DNA of 64,000 bases from Pseudomonadota bacterium (GTDB taxonomy: Bacteria > Campylobacterota > Campylobacteria > Campylobacterales > Sulfurospirillaceae): positions 36,645 through 100,644 of the forward strand of contig JAGDMU010000020.1 of the NCBI GenBank assembly GCA_017860615.1, in the 5' to 3' direction. Shown piece after piece: positions 1 to 8,891 of this stretch. Position 1 is the stretch's first letter. Each line of letters begins with the position of its first letter. The notes under the pieces were generated by a model. The model searched no databases, had not been told where the DNA came from, and saw only the letters and a list, made by a program, of their open reading frames with translations. The position numbers were made by a program, and so were the translations under genes.

Positions 1-792
1 TTTATTACCACGATGCTTTTTTTTATCGTGCTCTTTTTGATCTATTTGATGAGCAATGTGTTTATTCACTCTAGCATTTATCCTTATAAAAAGATGCAGC
101 GGTATATGAATGACTTTTTTAATGACTCCATGCATGAACTCAAAACGCCTCTGGGTGTTATCAACATTAACGTAGAATTACTCTCCAGTTATGTTGATTC
201 CTCGAAGCATTTACAGCGCATAAAAGCTGCCACAAAACAGATGCAGATGACCTATGAGGATGTAGAATACTACATCAAACACAAAAAAGTGACCTATAAC
301 AAAGAGAGGATGAATCTCTCAGAGTATTTGAACCAGCGCATCGCTTTTTTCGAAGATATAGCCGTTTCTAAATCAATGGTATTAGAACACACGGTAGCAC
401 CTGATATGATGATTTATATCAGTAAAGTAGAACTACAACGCATCATCGACAATACACTTTCAAACGCTATAAAATACTCCTTTTTTCAAGGTAAAATCGA
501 GATAAAGCTTTTGCCTAAAGATGAAGAGCATTGTGTGCTCAGTTTCCAAGATTATGGACAAGGCATTAAAGATCTTTACAAGGTTTTTCAACGTTTTGAG
601 CGTGAAGATTCGGTACAAGGTGGTTTTGGTTTGGGATTGAATATCGTGCAAAATATTTGCAATAAAAATGACATTGACATCAACATTGAATCGTATGAAA
701 ACAAGGGTTCATGCTTTACGTATATCTTTAAACTTGATAAAAAGAAGCTCTTAGACAGTGTCGATGATGAAGTGATAAAGGGTGAAAAATGA
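1..792 (+). CDS. sensor histidine kinase, C-terminal part (cut by window edge)
   Basis: The frame is open from base 1, so the gene starts upstream and only its last membrane helix and the kinase core are seen. Counting from the ATG at 13, a hydrophobic helix covers residues 1-20, the HisKA box HELKTPLG has the phospho-acceptor His at 41, the N box NTLSNAIKYS is near 147-156, the G1 box DYGQGI near 180-185 and the G2 box GFGLGL near 204-209. All motifs for autophosphorylation are intact. The stop overlaps the ATG of the next gene (ATGA), so the two are translationally coupled. The cognate response regulator is not in view and is presumably upstream. The stimulus is unknown. Confidence 0.93.
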   Translation, partial: FITTMLFFIVLFLIYLMSNVFIHSSIYPYKKMQRYMNDFFNDSMHELKTPLGVININVELLSSYVDSSKHLQRIKAATKQMQMTYEDVEYYIKHKKVTYNKERMNLSEYLNQRIAFFEDIAVSKSMVLEHTVAPDMMIYISKVELQRIIDNTLSNAIKYSFFQGKIEIKLLPKDEEHCVLSFQDYGQGIKDLYKVFQRFEREDSVQGGFGLGLNIVQNICNKNDIDINIESYENKGSCFTYIFKLDKKKLLDSVDDEVIKGEK

Positions 793-1637
793 AAGAAAAA
801 AGGTTTTTTCTCAGTGCGGCAATGATGCTCTTTTTTGGGCTTATCATGCTCTTCTTGTACAATAAATCCATTTCGTATGAAGAGGAAGAGACCCTTAAAA
901 AACAGATGGATGCTCTGCTGTTAACCTTGCACAATAAAATTGAAGAGACGACCAAAGTCTCGTTGGCAAGTTCAGTCATCTTGGCAAAAAGCCCGCATGT
1001 GGTTGCGTGTTTGAGTCAGCAAGAAAGAGAACACTGCTTGCAATATCTGCTTGAAATCAGAAACAGTATGGCTCAGGCAAATATTTTTGAAAATGCCCGC
1101 TTACACCTGCATACCAAGGATTTTAAAAGTTTTATGCGCTTATGGGATTACAGCAATCAAACCAATGACGATCTAAGTACCTTCCGTCATGCGCTCGAAA
1201 AAATCAAACAAAACAGACAGCCGACACAGGGTATTGAGATTGGAAGGCACGGCATGTTCATGCGTGCTATTGCACCTGTCTTTGCAAAAGGCGATTACAT
1301 AGGAACAATCGAAACGGTTGTTGATTTTAAAGATCTGAATGATTACTTTAAAAAAGATGGTATTGAGCTTTACGTATTGATGAAAAATGAGTATCGACCT
1401 ATTGCCAATGCGGCTATTTACAATGAAAATTTGATGCTTGATAACTACACGATTGTTAACCAAGAGGTCAATGGGTTAAATTTCATTAAAGAGATCAATC
1501 TTCAAGGTACAGGGTATCTCAAACGTGGTGATTACTACGTACTCTACACCCCTATTGTGGACATCAATGGGGAGCATGTTGGCTTTTTTGTGCTCACATG
1601 GAGCGAGAGCCTTTCCCTAGCGTCGTTTAAAGGGTAA
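789..1637 (+). CDS. membrane-anchored Cache-type sensory protein, kinase partner
   Basis: A 282-residue protein with an N-terminal membrane anchor (about residues 5-24) followed only by an extracytoplasmic domain. A helical stretch leads into a region resembling double-Cache folds: segments such as IEIGRHGMFMRAIAPVF, a further YIGTIETVVDF strand, and HVGFFVLTWSES at the end. There is no kinase, HAMP or methyl-accepting domain. Its start overlaps the kinase stop by four bases, so it probably supplies or modulates ligand sensing for that kinase. It has two cysteines around 75-83 (ACLSQQEREHC) that could form a disulfide. The family assignment (dCache_3-like) is from pattern only. The 3' end overlaps the convergent HemN-like gene by 11 bases. 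Confidence 0.85.
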   Translation: MKEKRFFLSAAMMLFFGLIMLFLYNKSISYEEEETLKKQMDALLLTLHNKIEETTKVSLASSVILAKSPHVVACLSQQEREHCLQYLLEIRNSMAQANIFENARLHLHTKDFKSFMRLWDYSNQTNDDLSTFRHALEKIKQNRQPTQGIEIGRHGMFMRAIAPVFAKGDYIGTIETVVDFKDLNDYFKKDGIELYVLMKNEYRPIANAAIYNENLMLDNYTIVNQEVNGLNFIKEINLQGTGYLKRGDYYVLYTPIVDINGEHVGFFVLTWSESLSLASFKG

Positions 1638-2892
1638 GGTTCTTTCTTGCGTCATTGCGAATGCGATCCATGCCCATGTAAAACTCTTTCATCATCACTA
1701 AAAAGAGGTAGTCGCCAAATTCTGTCGTGGTGATACTCTCTTTATGCTCTTTGATCGCTTTAGAAAATTTAAGTAACATGAGCTCTTTACTAAGGGCGTC
1801 ATTGATGTTTTCACCAAACATGGTGGCAAATTTTTTCTTAGAGAGTTTTCCGTTGAAAAGATCGACCATCATACGATAATACATCTGCGAGTTGGCAGGA
1901 AATGTACGCTCTTTTGTGACCGCAGAGCGTTTTTCTTGAATGAGCGATGCGTATTGATCGAGTGCAAATTCATTAAGATAGAGGGTGTCTTTAAGAAAAC
2001 TAAAAGAGCCTGAACCCACACCGACATACTCTTCATTGTCGATGATATACTCATCAATAATCAGATCGTTCTCTTTTGAAAAAGACCATCCATGGCGTGA
2101 GGGATAACTCTCTTTGAGAGACTCTTTAATCACGCGAAAAAAGTTGAACTCATTCTCAAGACTGAATGCCCCCAATGTTTTTTTAACGCTGTTTTTCACC
2201 AAAGAAGAGGTCATAAGTGGATAAACACTGGTTTGCTCTGGGCGGAGTTTTTTAAGGGTATCAAGATCACGTTTTAACCCCTCTTCTGTTTGGCTAGGAA
2301 AATTGAAGATGAGATCCACGCTGGTGATGGGCAAGATCCCCAGCATAGAACTAATCTTCTCATACACCTCGTCGCCTGAGCCAAACTTTTCATAACGACC
2401 CAATTTTTTCAAAAGGGCATCATCAAAGGTTTGCACACCTACAGAGAGTCGATCAACCAATCCTTTGAGTCTTGTGACCGTCTCTTTTTGAATATGGTTA
2501 GGATCGGTTTCACACGAGACATGCTCGATGGAGAAAAGTTTTTTGACAAACTCAATGGTTTCTATCAGCTCCTCTTCATCGATCAAAGGTGTACCGCCAC
2601 CAATCACCAAATAGTTAAAATCATACCCCAACTCTTTGACATGTAAGATTTCATCACGTAAATGGAGGTAGTACTTTGTAGCAGCCTCTTTGGTGTAAGT
2701 AAATTTGTTAAAGGAACAGTATGGGCAAAACATCGTACAAAAGGGCACATGAATATACAAGAGATACTTTTTTGCTTCAGGGGGAGGAGGTAACCCCAAA
2801 GAGGGTTTCTCTACATGTAAATAGTGCTTTGTGTATTGGCTCATAAAATAGCTTGTCGCACTGGTAATAATTTTCGATTGCGTGGATTGCAT
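1627..2892 (-). CDS. HemN/HemW-like radical SAM protein
   Basis: A 421-residue coproporphyrinogen III oxidase-like radical SAM enzyme. The 4Fe-4S/SAM motif CTMFCPYC has cysteines at 52, 56 and 59 with the HemN-family aromatic pattern, and GGGTP at 98-102 is the SAM-contacting motif. Families of this type include anaerobic coproporphyrinogen dehydrogenase (HemN), haem chaperone HemW and haem-degrading ChuW/HutW. I cannot separate these from motifs alone. The PxxPP-rich N-terminus and length fit the coproporphyrinogen oxidase-like subgroup found next to haem-uptake genes. It starts at ATG, 40 bases downstream of a possible small ORF on the same strand. Confidence 0.88.
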   Translation of the reverse strand: MQSTQSKIITSATSYFMSQYTKHYLHVEKPSLGLPPPPEAKKYLLYIHVPFCTMFCPYCSFNKFTYTKEAATKYYLHLRDEILHVKELGYDFNYLVIGGGTPLIDEEELIETIEFVKKLFSIEHVSCETDPNHIQKETVTRLKGLVDRLSVGVQTFDDALLKKLGRYEKFGSGDEVYEKISSMLGILPITSVDLIFNFPSQTEEGLKRDLDTLKKLRPEQTSVYPLMTSSLVKNSVKKTLGAFSLENEFNFFRVIKESLKESYPSRHGWSFSKENDLIIDEYIIDNEEYVGVGSGSFSFLKDTLYLNEFALDQYASLIQEKRSAVTKERTFPANSQMYYRMMVDLFNGKLSKKKFATMFGENINDALSKELMLLKFSKAIKEHKESITTTEFGDYLFLVMMKEFYMGMDRIRNDARKNLTL

Positions 2893-2932
2893 ACTAATCC
2901 TTATTTACTTTGTCTTTAACAGATGAACCACA

Positions 2933-3043
2933 TTATAATGATTTCTCGTGACATTGACTATGATATTTAAGAATGCATTTTGCACTTTCGTGCACAAAAT
3001 CAGTGGCTTTATAGCTCACTACTTTTTGATGATGCTTTCTCAT
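2933..3043 (-). CDS. possible 36-residue His/Cys-containing peptide upstream of HemN-like gene
   Basis: A short frame starting MRKHHQKVVSYK and ending CHEKSL, 36 residues, read in the same direction as the HemN-like gene and ending 40 bases before its start. An excellent ribosome-binding site (AAAGGAG, seven bases before ATG) argues for translation. It contains two cysteines and five histidines in 36 residues, with no membrane segment. It may be a metal- or haem-related small protein, a leader peptide, or chance. No family is recognised. The rest of the 371-base gap up to 3263 holds only a -10 element for the plus-strand gene. Confidence 0.4.
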   Translation of the reverse strand: MRKHHQKVVSYKATDFVHESAKCILKYHSQCHEKSL

Positions 3044-3216
3044 TACATCACTCCTTTAACAAACTTTCAAAGGCATTATAAGCTTATGAGCGTAATTTTT
3101 ATGTAAACAAACGGTTACACAAATCAAGAATGCTCGAAAACCAAGCAGGAATAGTACCGACAAAAAAGGAGAAAATGAGGGGGGAGTATTTTTCACGATA
3201 CATTCACTTTTTTAAC

Positions 3217-3222
3217 TATAAT
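3217..3222 (+). promoter_or_regulatory. sigma70-type -10 element TATAAT
   Basis: A perfect TATAAT lies about 41 bases before the GTG start of the secreted-protein gene at 3264. No clear -35 box is visible, which is usual for Campylobacterota promoters. Confidence 0.5.
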
Positions 3223-3263
3223 ACGCTTTGAGTATCAAGAACCCATTAAAAAAAGGAGAAATA

Positions 3264-3731
3264 GTGCACATTAAAAAATTTTTACTCACAACAGCGAGCC
3301 TTATGGTGCTGAGTGGATCCGCACTTGTCGCGGCTGACTTTGATTGGATGGTCAATCTCAATCTTCGATCAGACTCAGATCCTTATGCCTATAAATCAGG
3401 GCTCTCTTCACGTTTTAGGACGCCAGAGTCCCAACTGAGTATTATTCTTAAAAGCGTAGGAGCACCCGCAGATGCTTACATGATTTTACGCTTATCTGAA
3501 CTTTCAGGAAGACCACCAGAGTATGTACTTAAGCAATATCAGGCTAAAAAGCATAAAGGTTGGGGTGTGTTAGCACAAGATATTGGCATAAAACCAGGTT
3601 CAAGTGAGTTTAAAGCCCTTAAAAGTGGGCACGATATGCGTGATTTTGACGATAGGCGCGACGATAGACGCGATGACCGTAATCGTGACCATGGCAATAG
3701 TAACAAAGAACACGGTAAAGGTAAACACTAA
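3264..3731 (+). CDS. small secreted protein with charged Asp/Arg/His tail, unknown function
   Basis: The start is GTG at 3264, preceded by AAAAAAGGAG with good spacing. A TTG 36 bases further up is in frame but has no such site. The 155-residue product has a signal peptide (MHIKKFLLTTASLMVLSGSALVAAD), then a domain with LSELSGRPPEYVLKQY and GWGVLAQDIGIKPGS. This pattern occurs in uncharacterised periplasmic proteins of metal- and sulfur-respiring bacteria. The C-terminus is low complexity: about 35 residues of D, R, H, N, G and K, with repeated DDRRDDR. The tail could bind metal or nucleic acid or be disordered. It looks monocistronic. Confidence 0.8.
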   Translation: MHIKKFLLTTASLMVLSGSALVAADFDWMVNLNLRSDSDPYAYKSGLSSRFRTPESQLSIILKSVGAPADAYMILRLSELSGRPPEYVLKQYQAKKHKGWGVLAQDIGIKPGSSEFKALKSGHDMRDFDDRRDDRRDDRNRDHGNSNKEHGKGKH

Positions 3732-3842
3732 GCTTAATGCTCTCTTTTGGCTTGTCTTAAACGGCAAGCCTTATTTTCGTGACTCTTCTAAAATCTTACA
3801 CAAATCGGCTATAATTACACAAAAACACTAAAGGACATTTTG

Positions 3843-4760
3843 ATGCAAACCTATGCATGTGGACATATTAATCCTGATTCTGATTCTGTCGTATCAGCAA
3901 TCTCTCTTTCGTATCTCAAAACACAATTAGGAGAGCCGTGTATTCCTGCACGTCAAGGTGAGTTAAGCCCTGAAACAGAGTTTATTTTAAAAACATTTGG
4001 ACTTGAAAAACCCCTTCTTAAAAATGATTTTTCGGGTGAGAATCTTTACATTACCGACTATTCTGATCTTGCACAAGCACCTCACAATCTTAAAGAAACA
4101 AACATCTTAGGCATTGTGGATCATCATAAACTTGGTGACATTACGACAACCACACCACTTGAGTGCTGGATTCGCCCTGTGGGTTGTACGAATACGATTG
4201 TTAAAGAGATGTTTGATCACTATAAAATCGAAATTCCGAAAAACATTGCGGGTGCGATGATGATGGCAATTTTAAGTGACACGGTACTTTTTAAATCACC
4301 AACATGTACTAAAGTCGATACCAAAGCGGTTAAAGAACTCGCCATTATTGCGGGTGTCGAAGACTTTAAAGCACTGGGTATGGAGATGTTTTTGGTCAAA
4401 TCTGCTGTAAAAGGTGCAACTCCACGTGCGCTTTTACTTCGTGATTACAAAGACTTTGAAATGGGTGGAAACAAAATCGGTATTGGTCAACTTGAAGTGG
4501 TTGATCTTAAAGTCTTTGATGGCATGAAAGAGGCTCTATTTGCCGATATGAAAGCGTACAAAGAAGAGGGTGGACGCCATACCGTGATGCTTCTTCTCAC
4601 AGACATCATGATCGAAGGCTCACAATTCTTAGTAGTGAGTGATGATGAAAGCATTATTGAAAAAGCATTCAATACAAAACTCGTTAACCATGAAATGTGG
4701 GTTGATGGCGTGCTTAGTCGTAAAAAACAGGTTATTCCTGTGATGGAAAAGCAGTTTTAA
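3843..4760 (+). CDS. ppaC: manganese-dependent (family II) inorganic pyrophosphatase
   Basis: Hydrolyses cytosolic pyrophosphate to phosphate, driving biosynthetic reactions. It is a DHH-family protein of 305 residues, the usual family II length. Metal-ligand motifs are all present: GHINPDSDS (His8, Asp12, Asp14), the YSD segment at 73-75, VDHH (Asp93, His94, His95), and the C-terminal SRKKQ motif at 292-296. The start is the ATG at 3843, behind AAAGGACATTTTG. An adjacent in-frame TTG one codon upstream is less likely. It is followed after 10 bases by an uncharacterised gene that is probably cotranscribed. Confidence 0.95.
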   Translation: MQTYACGHINPDSDSVVSAISLSYLKTQLGEPCIPARQGELSPETEFILKTFGLEKPLLKNDFSGENLYITDYSDLAQAPHNLKETNILGIVDHHKLGDITTTTPLECWIRPVGCTNTIVKEMFDHYKIEIPKNIAGAMMMAILSDTVLFKSPTCTKVDTKAVKELAIIAGVEDFKALGMEMFLVKSAVKGATPRALLLRDYKDFEMGGNKIGIGQLEVVDLKVFDGMKEALFADMKAYKEEGGRHTVMLLLTDIMIEGSQFLVVSDDESIIEKAFNTKLVNHEMWVDGVLSRKKQVIPVMEKQF

Positions 4761-4770
4761 AAGCTGTCGT

Positions 4771-5550
4771 GTGAAAAAGTGCACCATCAAGCGACGTTAT
4801 CTTATTCAAAATCCTAAAGAAGTGGTGAAGTCTATCCTCACCACTTTCCCTCTTTATAAAAAAAATCTTCAACAACTTTTTGTCGAAAATCATCTTGATG
4901 CCTCTGAGCGACTTGCTATTTTGGGAGCTCGTTTTAATACGTTTAAAGAACTTGATGCATTTGAAGAAGATTTGAAGCCTTTTTTGTGTGCGGATGTGAG
5001 CGCCGATAAACGGTATAAAAACCGTTATCTCTCTTTATTTGGCTTACCTCAAAATTATGATTTTTCACTGTTTGATGTCTATAAGAGATGTGACAAAATA
5101 GGCGTTAAACCATTTGATTTTGCCTTTAGCGCTGGCATGAGTACGCAAAAAGTGCTTAAGGTGCTTTTGTATCGTGAAATGCAGTTTTTAGAGCATGACG
5201 TGGAATTGCTTTTGGATGATCATGCCAAAGCACCTAAAAATCTTTGTAAGAGAGCCGAAAACATCTGCTATCTTCTCAATGTTGCGACAGCTATTTTTGA
5301 CGAAGTGTTAAAAGAGAAACTTGTAAAAGCGTTTACTCCTTTACGAAGCAACGATAGAGCACTACTTCTTAGATTTGTGCAACATCCAGCATATACAACA
5401 CTGCTATTAGACATGCGTTTTTTTCTGCGTGAACAGAGTGGATTTTATCTTCTGAAAAAGAGTGAAATGCCATTGCTTTTTTTTGCCAAAAGGTATCTTA
5501 AAAAAGAGGAATTTCGTATAGCCAAAAGGCTTAAAAAGGCGCTTTATTAA
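4771..5550 (+). CDS. conserved-type hypothetical protein, helical and basic
   Basis: A 259-residue product with a GTG start 10 bases after ppaC, so probably the second gene of that operon. The composition is rich in Lys, Leu and Phe and looks all-helical. There is no signal peptide, membrane segment or recognisable catalytic motif. The coding pattern is continuous and matches the neighbours, so the gene is real, but I do not recognise the family. Confidence 0.8.
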   Translation: MKKCTIKRRYLIQNPKEVVKSILTTFPLYKKNLQQLFVENHLDASERLAILGARFNTFKELDAFEEDLKPFLCADVSADKRYKNRYLSLFGLPQNYDFSLFDVYKRCDKIGVKPFDFAFSAGMSTQKVLKVLLYREMQFLEHDVELLLDDHAKAPKNLCKRAENICYLLNVATAIFDEVLKEKLVKAFTPLRSNDRALLLRFVQHPAYTTLLLDMRFFLREQSGFYLLKKSEMPLLFFAKRYLKKEEFRIAKRLKKALY

Positions 5551-5641
5551 CACTTCGTTTGTATTGAACTGATACTATTTCAATAATAATTTGGGATAAT
5601 GCGGTACAATATCGCACCTATTTTTTAAATAAGGATGAACA

Positions 5642-6412
5642 ATGAAAAAAACATTACATGTAGGACTTGCGCTGAGTGCAGCACTTGTTTTAATGACAGG
5701 ATGTGCGACCAGTGAGCTTCAAACGAGTGCTCGTATGACACAGAGTGTTTTTATTAACCCTGTGGCAAAAGAAAAACGAACGATTTTTATCTCTACTAAA
5801 AATACCAGTGGAGCACCTATCAACTTAGAAAACCGTATCGTGCAAGCACTTTATGCTAAAGGTTATACGATCGTCGATGATCCTGAAAAAGCAACGTATG
5901 TGCTTATGACAAACATCTTATTCTGCAATAAAAAGAGCGAAAATAACGTTGCCTCAGGTGCTTTAATGGGTGGCGCAGCTGGTGCTATTGCAAACTCTGG
6001 TAGTAATGGCAGAAGCATGGCACTTGCAGGACTTGGTGGAGCGGTTGTCGGTGGGCTCATTGGAAAAGCAACCGAAGATACCATTTATCAAATGCAAGTC
6101 GATATCGTGATTCGTGAAAAAGCCAAAGGCAAAGTCATGGCAAGTACAGGGAATGTTGGCGGACAAGCGGGCATTAGAGATGGACAAAAATCAGGTACGA
6201 TGAATAGCTTTGGTGGACCAATCCGTGATGCAGATGCCAGTGGTAAAATGTACAGCAATACCTACTCTTCAAGCTCACAATCCTATGAGAGTGATTTTAT
6301 AGAACATCGCACTATGATGTTTGCAGAAGCAACGAAAATGGATTTAAGCCTTTATGATGCAACCCCTATTTTAGAAGATAAAATTGCACAGCAAGTAGCT
6401 GGACTGTTTTAA
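5642..6412 (+). CDS. TraT-family outer-membrane lipoprotein
   Basis: A 256-residue lipoprotein: signal peptide with lipobox LMTGC (Cys21), an N-terminal segment with YAKGYTIVDDPEKATYVL, two Gly/Ala-rich hydrophobic stretches (ASGALMGGAAGAIA and LAGLGGAVVGGLIGKA), and a C-terminal domain ending KIAQQVAGLF. This is the TraT complement-resistance/surface-exclusion architecture. Chromosomal homologues in non-conjugative contexts have no proven role. The gene stands alone, with a TACAAT -10-like element about 40 bases upstream, AAGGATGAACA before the ATG and a hairpin after the stop. No conjugation genes are nearby. Confidence 0.88.
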   Translation: MKKTLHVGLALSAALVLMTGCATSELQTSARMTQSVFINPVAKEKRTIFISTKNTSGAPINLENRIVQALYAKGYTIVDDPEKATYVLMTNILFCNKKSENNVASGALMGGAAGAIANSGSNGRSMALAGLGGAVVGGLIGKATEDTIYQMQVDIVIREKAKGKVMASTGNVGGQAGIRDGQKSGTMNSFGGPIRDADASGKMYSNTYSSSSQSYESDFIEHRTMMFAEATKMDLSLYDATPILEDKIAQQVAGLF

Positions 6413-6425
6413 CTTTAACATTATT

Positions 6426-6460
6426 ACGTAGCCCCAAAAGCAAAGCTCTTGGGGCTACGT
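6426..6460 (+). terminator. hairpin terminator after traT-like gene
   Basis: A perfect 12-bp stem (ACGTAGCCCCAA with its complement at 6449-6460) around an 11-base loop, 14 bases after the stop. There is no clear T run, so it may act as a weaker or bidirectional stop. Confidence 0.65.
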
Positions 6461-6573
6461 TACACTAGGTACTGAAGCTTGCCTCTTGTGAGGCAGAATC
6501 GTTTGATGCTACAATACTATCGATATTCAAACTCGCCAAGATTTGGCAAAATATTTTACATGTAGGAATTGTT

Positions 6574-7293
6574 TTGGAGAATAACGACAACAAGCAACAA
6601 AAAATTGTGCAGATGTTCAATGAGATTGCAGGCACATACGACACAGCGAATCGTGTTTTAAGTATGGGCATTGATATTCAATGGCGTAAAACAGCATGTG
6701 ATGAGACCTTTGCTCGCTACACTAAACCGATTAATCTTATCGTTGACGTGGCATGTGGTACGGGTGATATGATGGGCTATTGGGCAAAGCAAGCCAAAAA
6801 AGCAGGACGCGATATCGGTAAGATTTTAGGCGTTGACCCTTCCACTGGTATGACGGATGTTGGCAAGCAAAAATTTCCTGAGTTTGAATTTGTTATCTCT
6901 GAGGCAACTGAAATTCCACTTCCAAGCGAAAGTGCCGACATTTTAAGCATTAGCTACGGCATTCGCAATGTGGTACGTCGAGAGGAAGCGTTTAGCGAAT
7001 TTGCGCGGGTTGTTAAACAAGGCGGTTATGTTGTTATCTTAGAATTCACCAAAGACGAGAAAAAAGGCTTTTTCTTCGCACTTAAAGATTTTTACCTTAA
7101 CAAAGTTTTACCCATTTTGGGAGGCATTATCTCTAAAAATAAAGAAGCATATGAATATCTTCCAAATTCCATCGAAGGTTTTTTAACGCCATCCATGCTT
7201 CAAAAAGAGCTCGATACTGCTGGCTTTGAAACCGAATTTGTCAAAAGCTTTTCGATGGATATCTCGACCTTGGTCATTGCTAAAAAACGCTAA
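6574..7293 (+). CDS. ubiE: demethylmenaquinone methyltransferase (UbiE/MenG)
   Basis: SAM-dependent C-methylation of demethylmenaquinone, the last step to menaquinone, the main respiratory quinone of this group. The 239-residue protein has the UbiE signatures FNEIAGTYDTANRVLSMGID near the N-terminus, SAM motif I DVACGTGD (58-65), and SYGIRNV. The C-terminal FSMDISTLVIAKK is also typical. The start is TTG, with TAGGA at suitable distance. The stop and the xseA start share TAATG, so the two are coupled. Confidence 0.93.
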   Translation: MENNDNKQQKIVQMFNEIAGTYDTANRVLSMGIDIQWRKTACDETFARYTKPINLIVDVACGTGDMMGYWAKQAKKAGRDIGKILGVDPSTGMTDVGKQKFPEFEFVISEATEIPLPSESADILSISYGIRNVVRREEAFSEFARVVKQGGYVVILEFTKDEKKGFFFALKDFYLNKVLPILGGIISKNKEAYEYLPNSIEGFLTPSMLQKELDTAGFETEFVKSFSMDISTLVIAKKR

Positions 7294-8546
7294 TGAGCCA
7301 AACCCTTAGTGTCTCAAGTTTAAACAATCAAATCAAGTCTCTGCTTGAGACCACTTTTTTACATGTAAGCGTTGAGGGTGAAGTTTCCAGACCAACGTAT
7401 CATAGCTCTGGACATCTTTATTTTACGCTCAAAGATGCTGACTCTTCTATCTCTTGTGTGATGTTTAAGGGCAATACTAAAGCGCTTAAATTTCAAGTGG
7501 AAGAGGGAATGGCCGTTGTGGTTCATGGCGCTATCTCTGTTTTTTCACCACGTGGAACGTACCAAATCAACTGTACGATGATGGAGCCTGCAGGAAGTGG
7601 CGCTTTGGCAAAAGCCTATGAGCAGCTCAAAGTTAAACTGGGGGCTAAAGGCTATTTTGAAGCCGAGCGCAAAAAAGCACTTCCTCGTTTTGTACGTCAC
7701 ATAGCCCTTGTCACCTCGGGAACAGGTGCAGCTTTGCAAGATATGCTTAGAGTGGCGACAAAACGTTGGCCATTGGTGAAAATCACATTATTGGATACTC
7801 TTGTGCAAGGCGAAGGAGCAAAATTTTCCATTGCGAGCAATATCGCTAAGGCAGATACACTGGGTGCGGATGTCATCATTGTGGGGCGAGGTGGCGGAAG
7901 TGTTGAGGATTTGTGGGCATTTAATGAAGAAGTCGTAGCCGATGCAATCTTTACATCAAAAACGCCTGTGGTCTCAGCCGTAGGGCATGAGATAGACTAC
8001 GTCATCAGCGATTTTGTCGCTGACATGAGAGCTCCAACACCTTCGGCAGCGATGGAGATGATCTTGCCTGATAGTGTAGAAATGCTTCAACGCATCGATG
8101 GGATGATGGAACGCTACACCCTTGTTTTTGGACGAATACTTCGTTCAAAAGAGGAGTCATTGGAACATTTAAAACGTCTTTTTGCCAAGCGCTCGATTGA
8201 TGAAAAGCTCTCGTTGTGGAAAAATGAAATTGGTATACTTCAAAGTCAATACAATGATAAAATTGCTCTTTTATACCGTGAGAAATCACGTCAAGTAACG
8301 CTACTTCAAGAGCAAATTGGTTTTCAAACCAGACAAAATCTTGCTAAAAAAGAGCAACTGCTCTCTTCTTATACCATAGCGCTCAACTCGAAAGAACCAA
8401 CCCGCGAACAAAAAGAGTGTTATGCTCAAATTGTCAAAGAGGGTAAAAAAATTGCACTCGAAAAGATAAGCGAGGGTGAAATATTTGAGCTTCAAACTCC
8501 TCATACGATTTTAAAAGCAAAAGCATTGGAGAAAAAAGCGCTTTAG
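7293..8546 (+). CDS. xseA: exodeoxyribonuclease VII large subunit
   Basis: Catalytic subunit of the single-strand-specific exonuclease VII. It is 417 residues: an N-terminal OB fold (LHVSVEGEVSRPTYHSSGHLYFTLKD), then the catalytic core with RHIALVTSGTGAALQDM, IVGRGGGSVEDLW, VVSAVGHEIDYVISDFVADMRAPTPSAA and a long helical C-terminus. All core motifs are present. It starts on the last base of the ubiE stop. The small subunit XseB is not encoded next to it: the short gene that follows on the other strand belongs to another family. Confidence 0.95.
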   Translation: MSQTLSVSSLNNQIKSLLETTFLHVSVEGEVSRPTYHSSGHLYFTLKDADSSISCVMFKGNTKALKFQVEEGMAVVVHGAISVFSPRGTYQINCTMMEPAGSGALAKAYEQLKVKLGAKGYFEAERKKALPRFVRHIALVTSGTGAALQDMLRVATKRWPLVKITLLDTLVQGEGAKFSIASNIAKADTLGADVIIVGRGGGSVEDLWAFNEEVVADAIFTSKTPVVSAVGHEIDYVISDFVADMRAPTPSAAMEMILPDSVEMLQRIDGMMERYTLVFGRILRSKEESLEHLKRLFAKRSIDEKLSLWKNEIGILQSQYNDKIALLYREKSRQVTLLQEQIGFQTRQNLAKKEQLLSSYTIALNSKEPTREQKECYAQIVKEGKKIALEKISEGEIFELQTPHTILKAKALEKKAL

Positions 8547-8731
8547 AGATTATGCGCCTCTTTAAAGGCTTCCGCTTCTTTGATCGCCTCAACAATTTTT
8601 GCTGAGAGTATGGGTAATTCTTTATATTTTACCCAGAGTGTATCTTCGACAATATCGTGAATTTCACCTGCAATTTCTACTGCTAAACGTTTAAGTCGTG
8701 CTAACTCTTTTTTGAGCTCTTTTTCATCCAT
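8543..8731 (-). CDS. small CCE_0567-like helical metalloprotein
   Basis: A 62-residue protein with GAGGAG before the ATG. The pattern LKKELARLKRLAVEIAGEIHD, then IVED, then KELPILSAKI, matches my memory of the CCE_0567 family: short two-helix proteins, metal-binding in the crystal structure, often encoded in nitrogen-fixation regions. Here the neighbours are xseA and a diguanylate cyclase, and no nif gene is visible. The 3' end overlaps the convergent xseA stop by four bases. It is not XseB, whose FEEALxxLE and LEESL motifs are absent. Confidence 0.65.
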   Translation of the reverse strand: MDEKELKKELARLKRLAVEIAGEIHDIVEDTLWVKYKELPILSAKIVEAIKEAEAFKEAHNL

Positions 8732-8891
8732 AACTTCACTCCTCGTGTGACTTTTTTATGACAGTTGCAAGGAGTATTCCATCCAATAATACTTGTGATA
8801 ATTTATAGTGTATTAAATGTAACAGTTTTAAAGCTTTTGTCCGATATAGTGCCTAATGTCTTTATTATGAGGATTATTTGGAGTAGCGTAA

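Noticed and set aside
5863..6187. Minus-strand frames inside the TraT-like gene
   Set aside because: Shadows of a gene with strong family signatures on the plus strand; no start sites.
8543..8731. Small gene after xseA as exonuclease VII small subunit
   Set aside because: It is on the opposite strand and lacks the XseB motifs.
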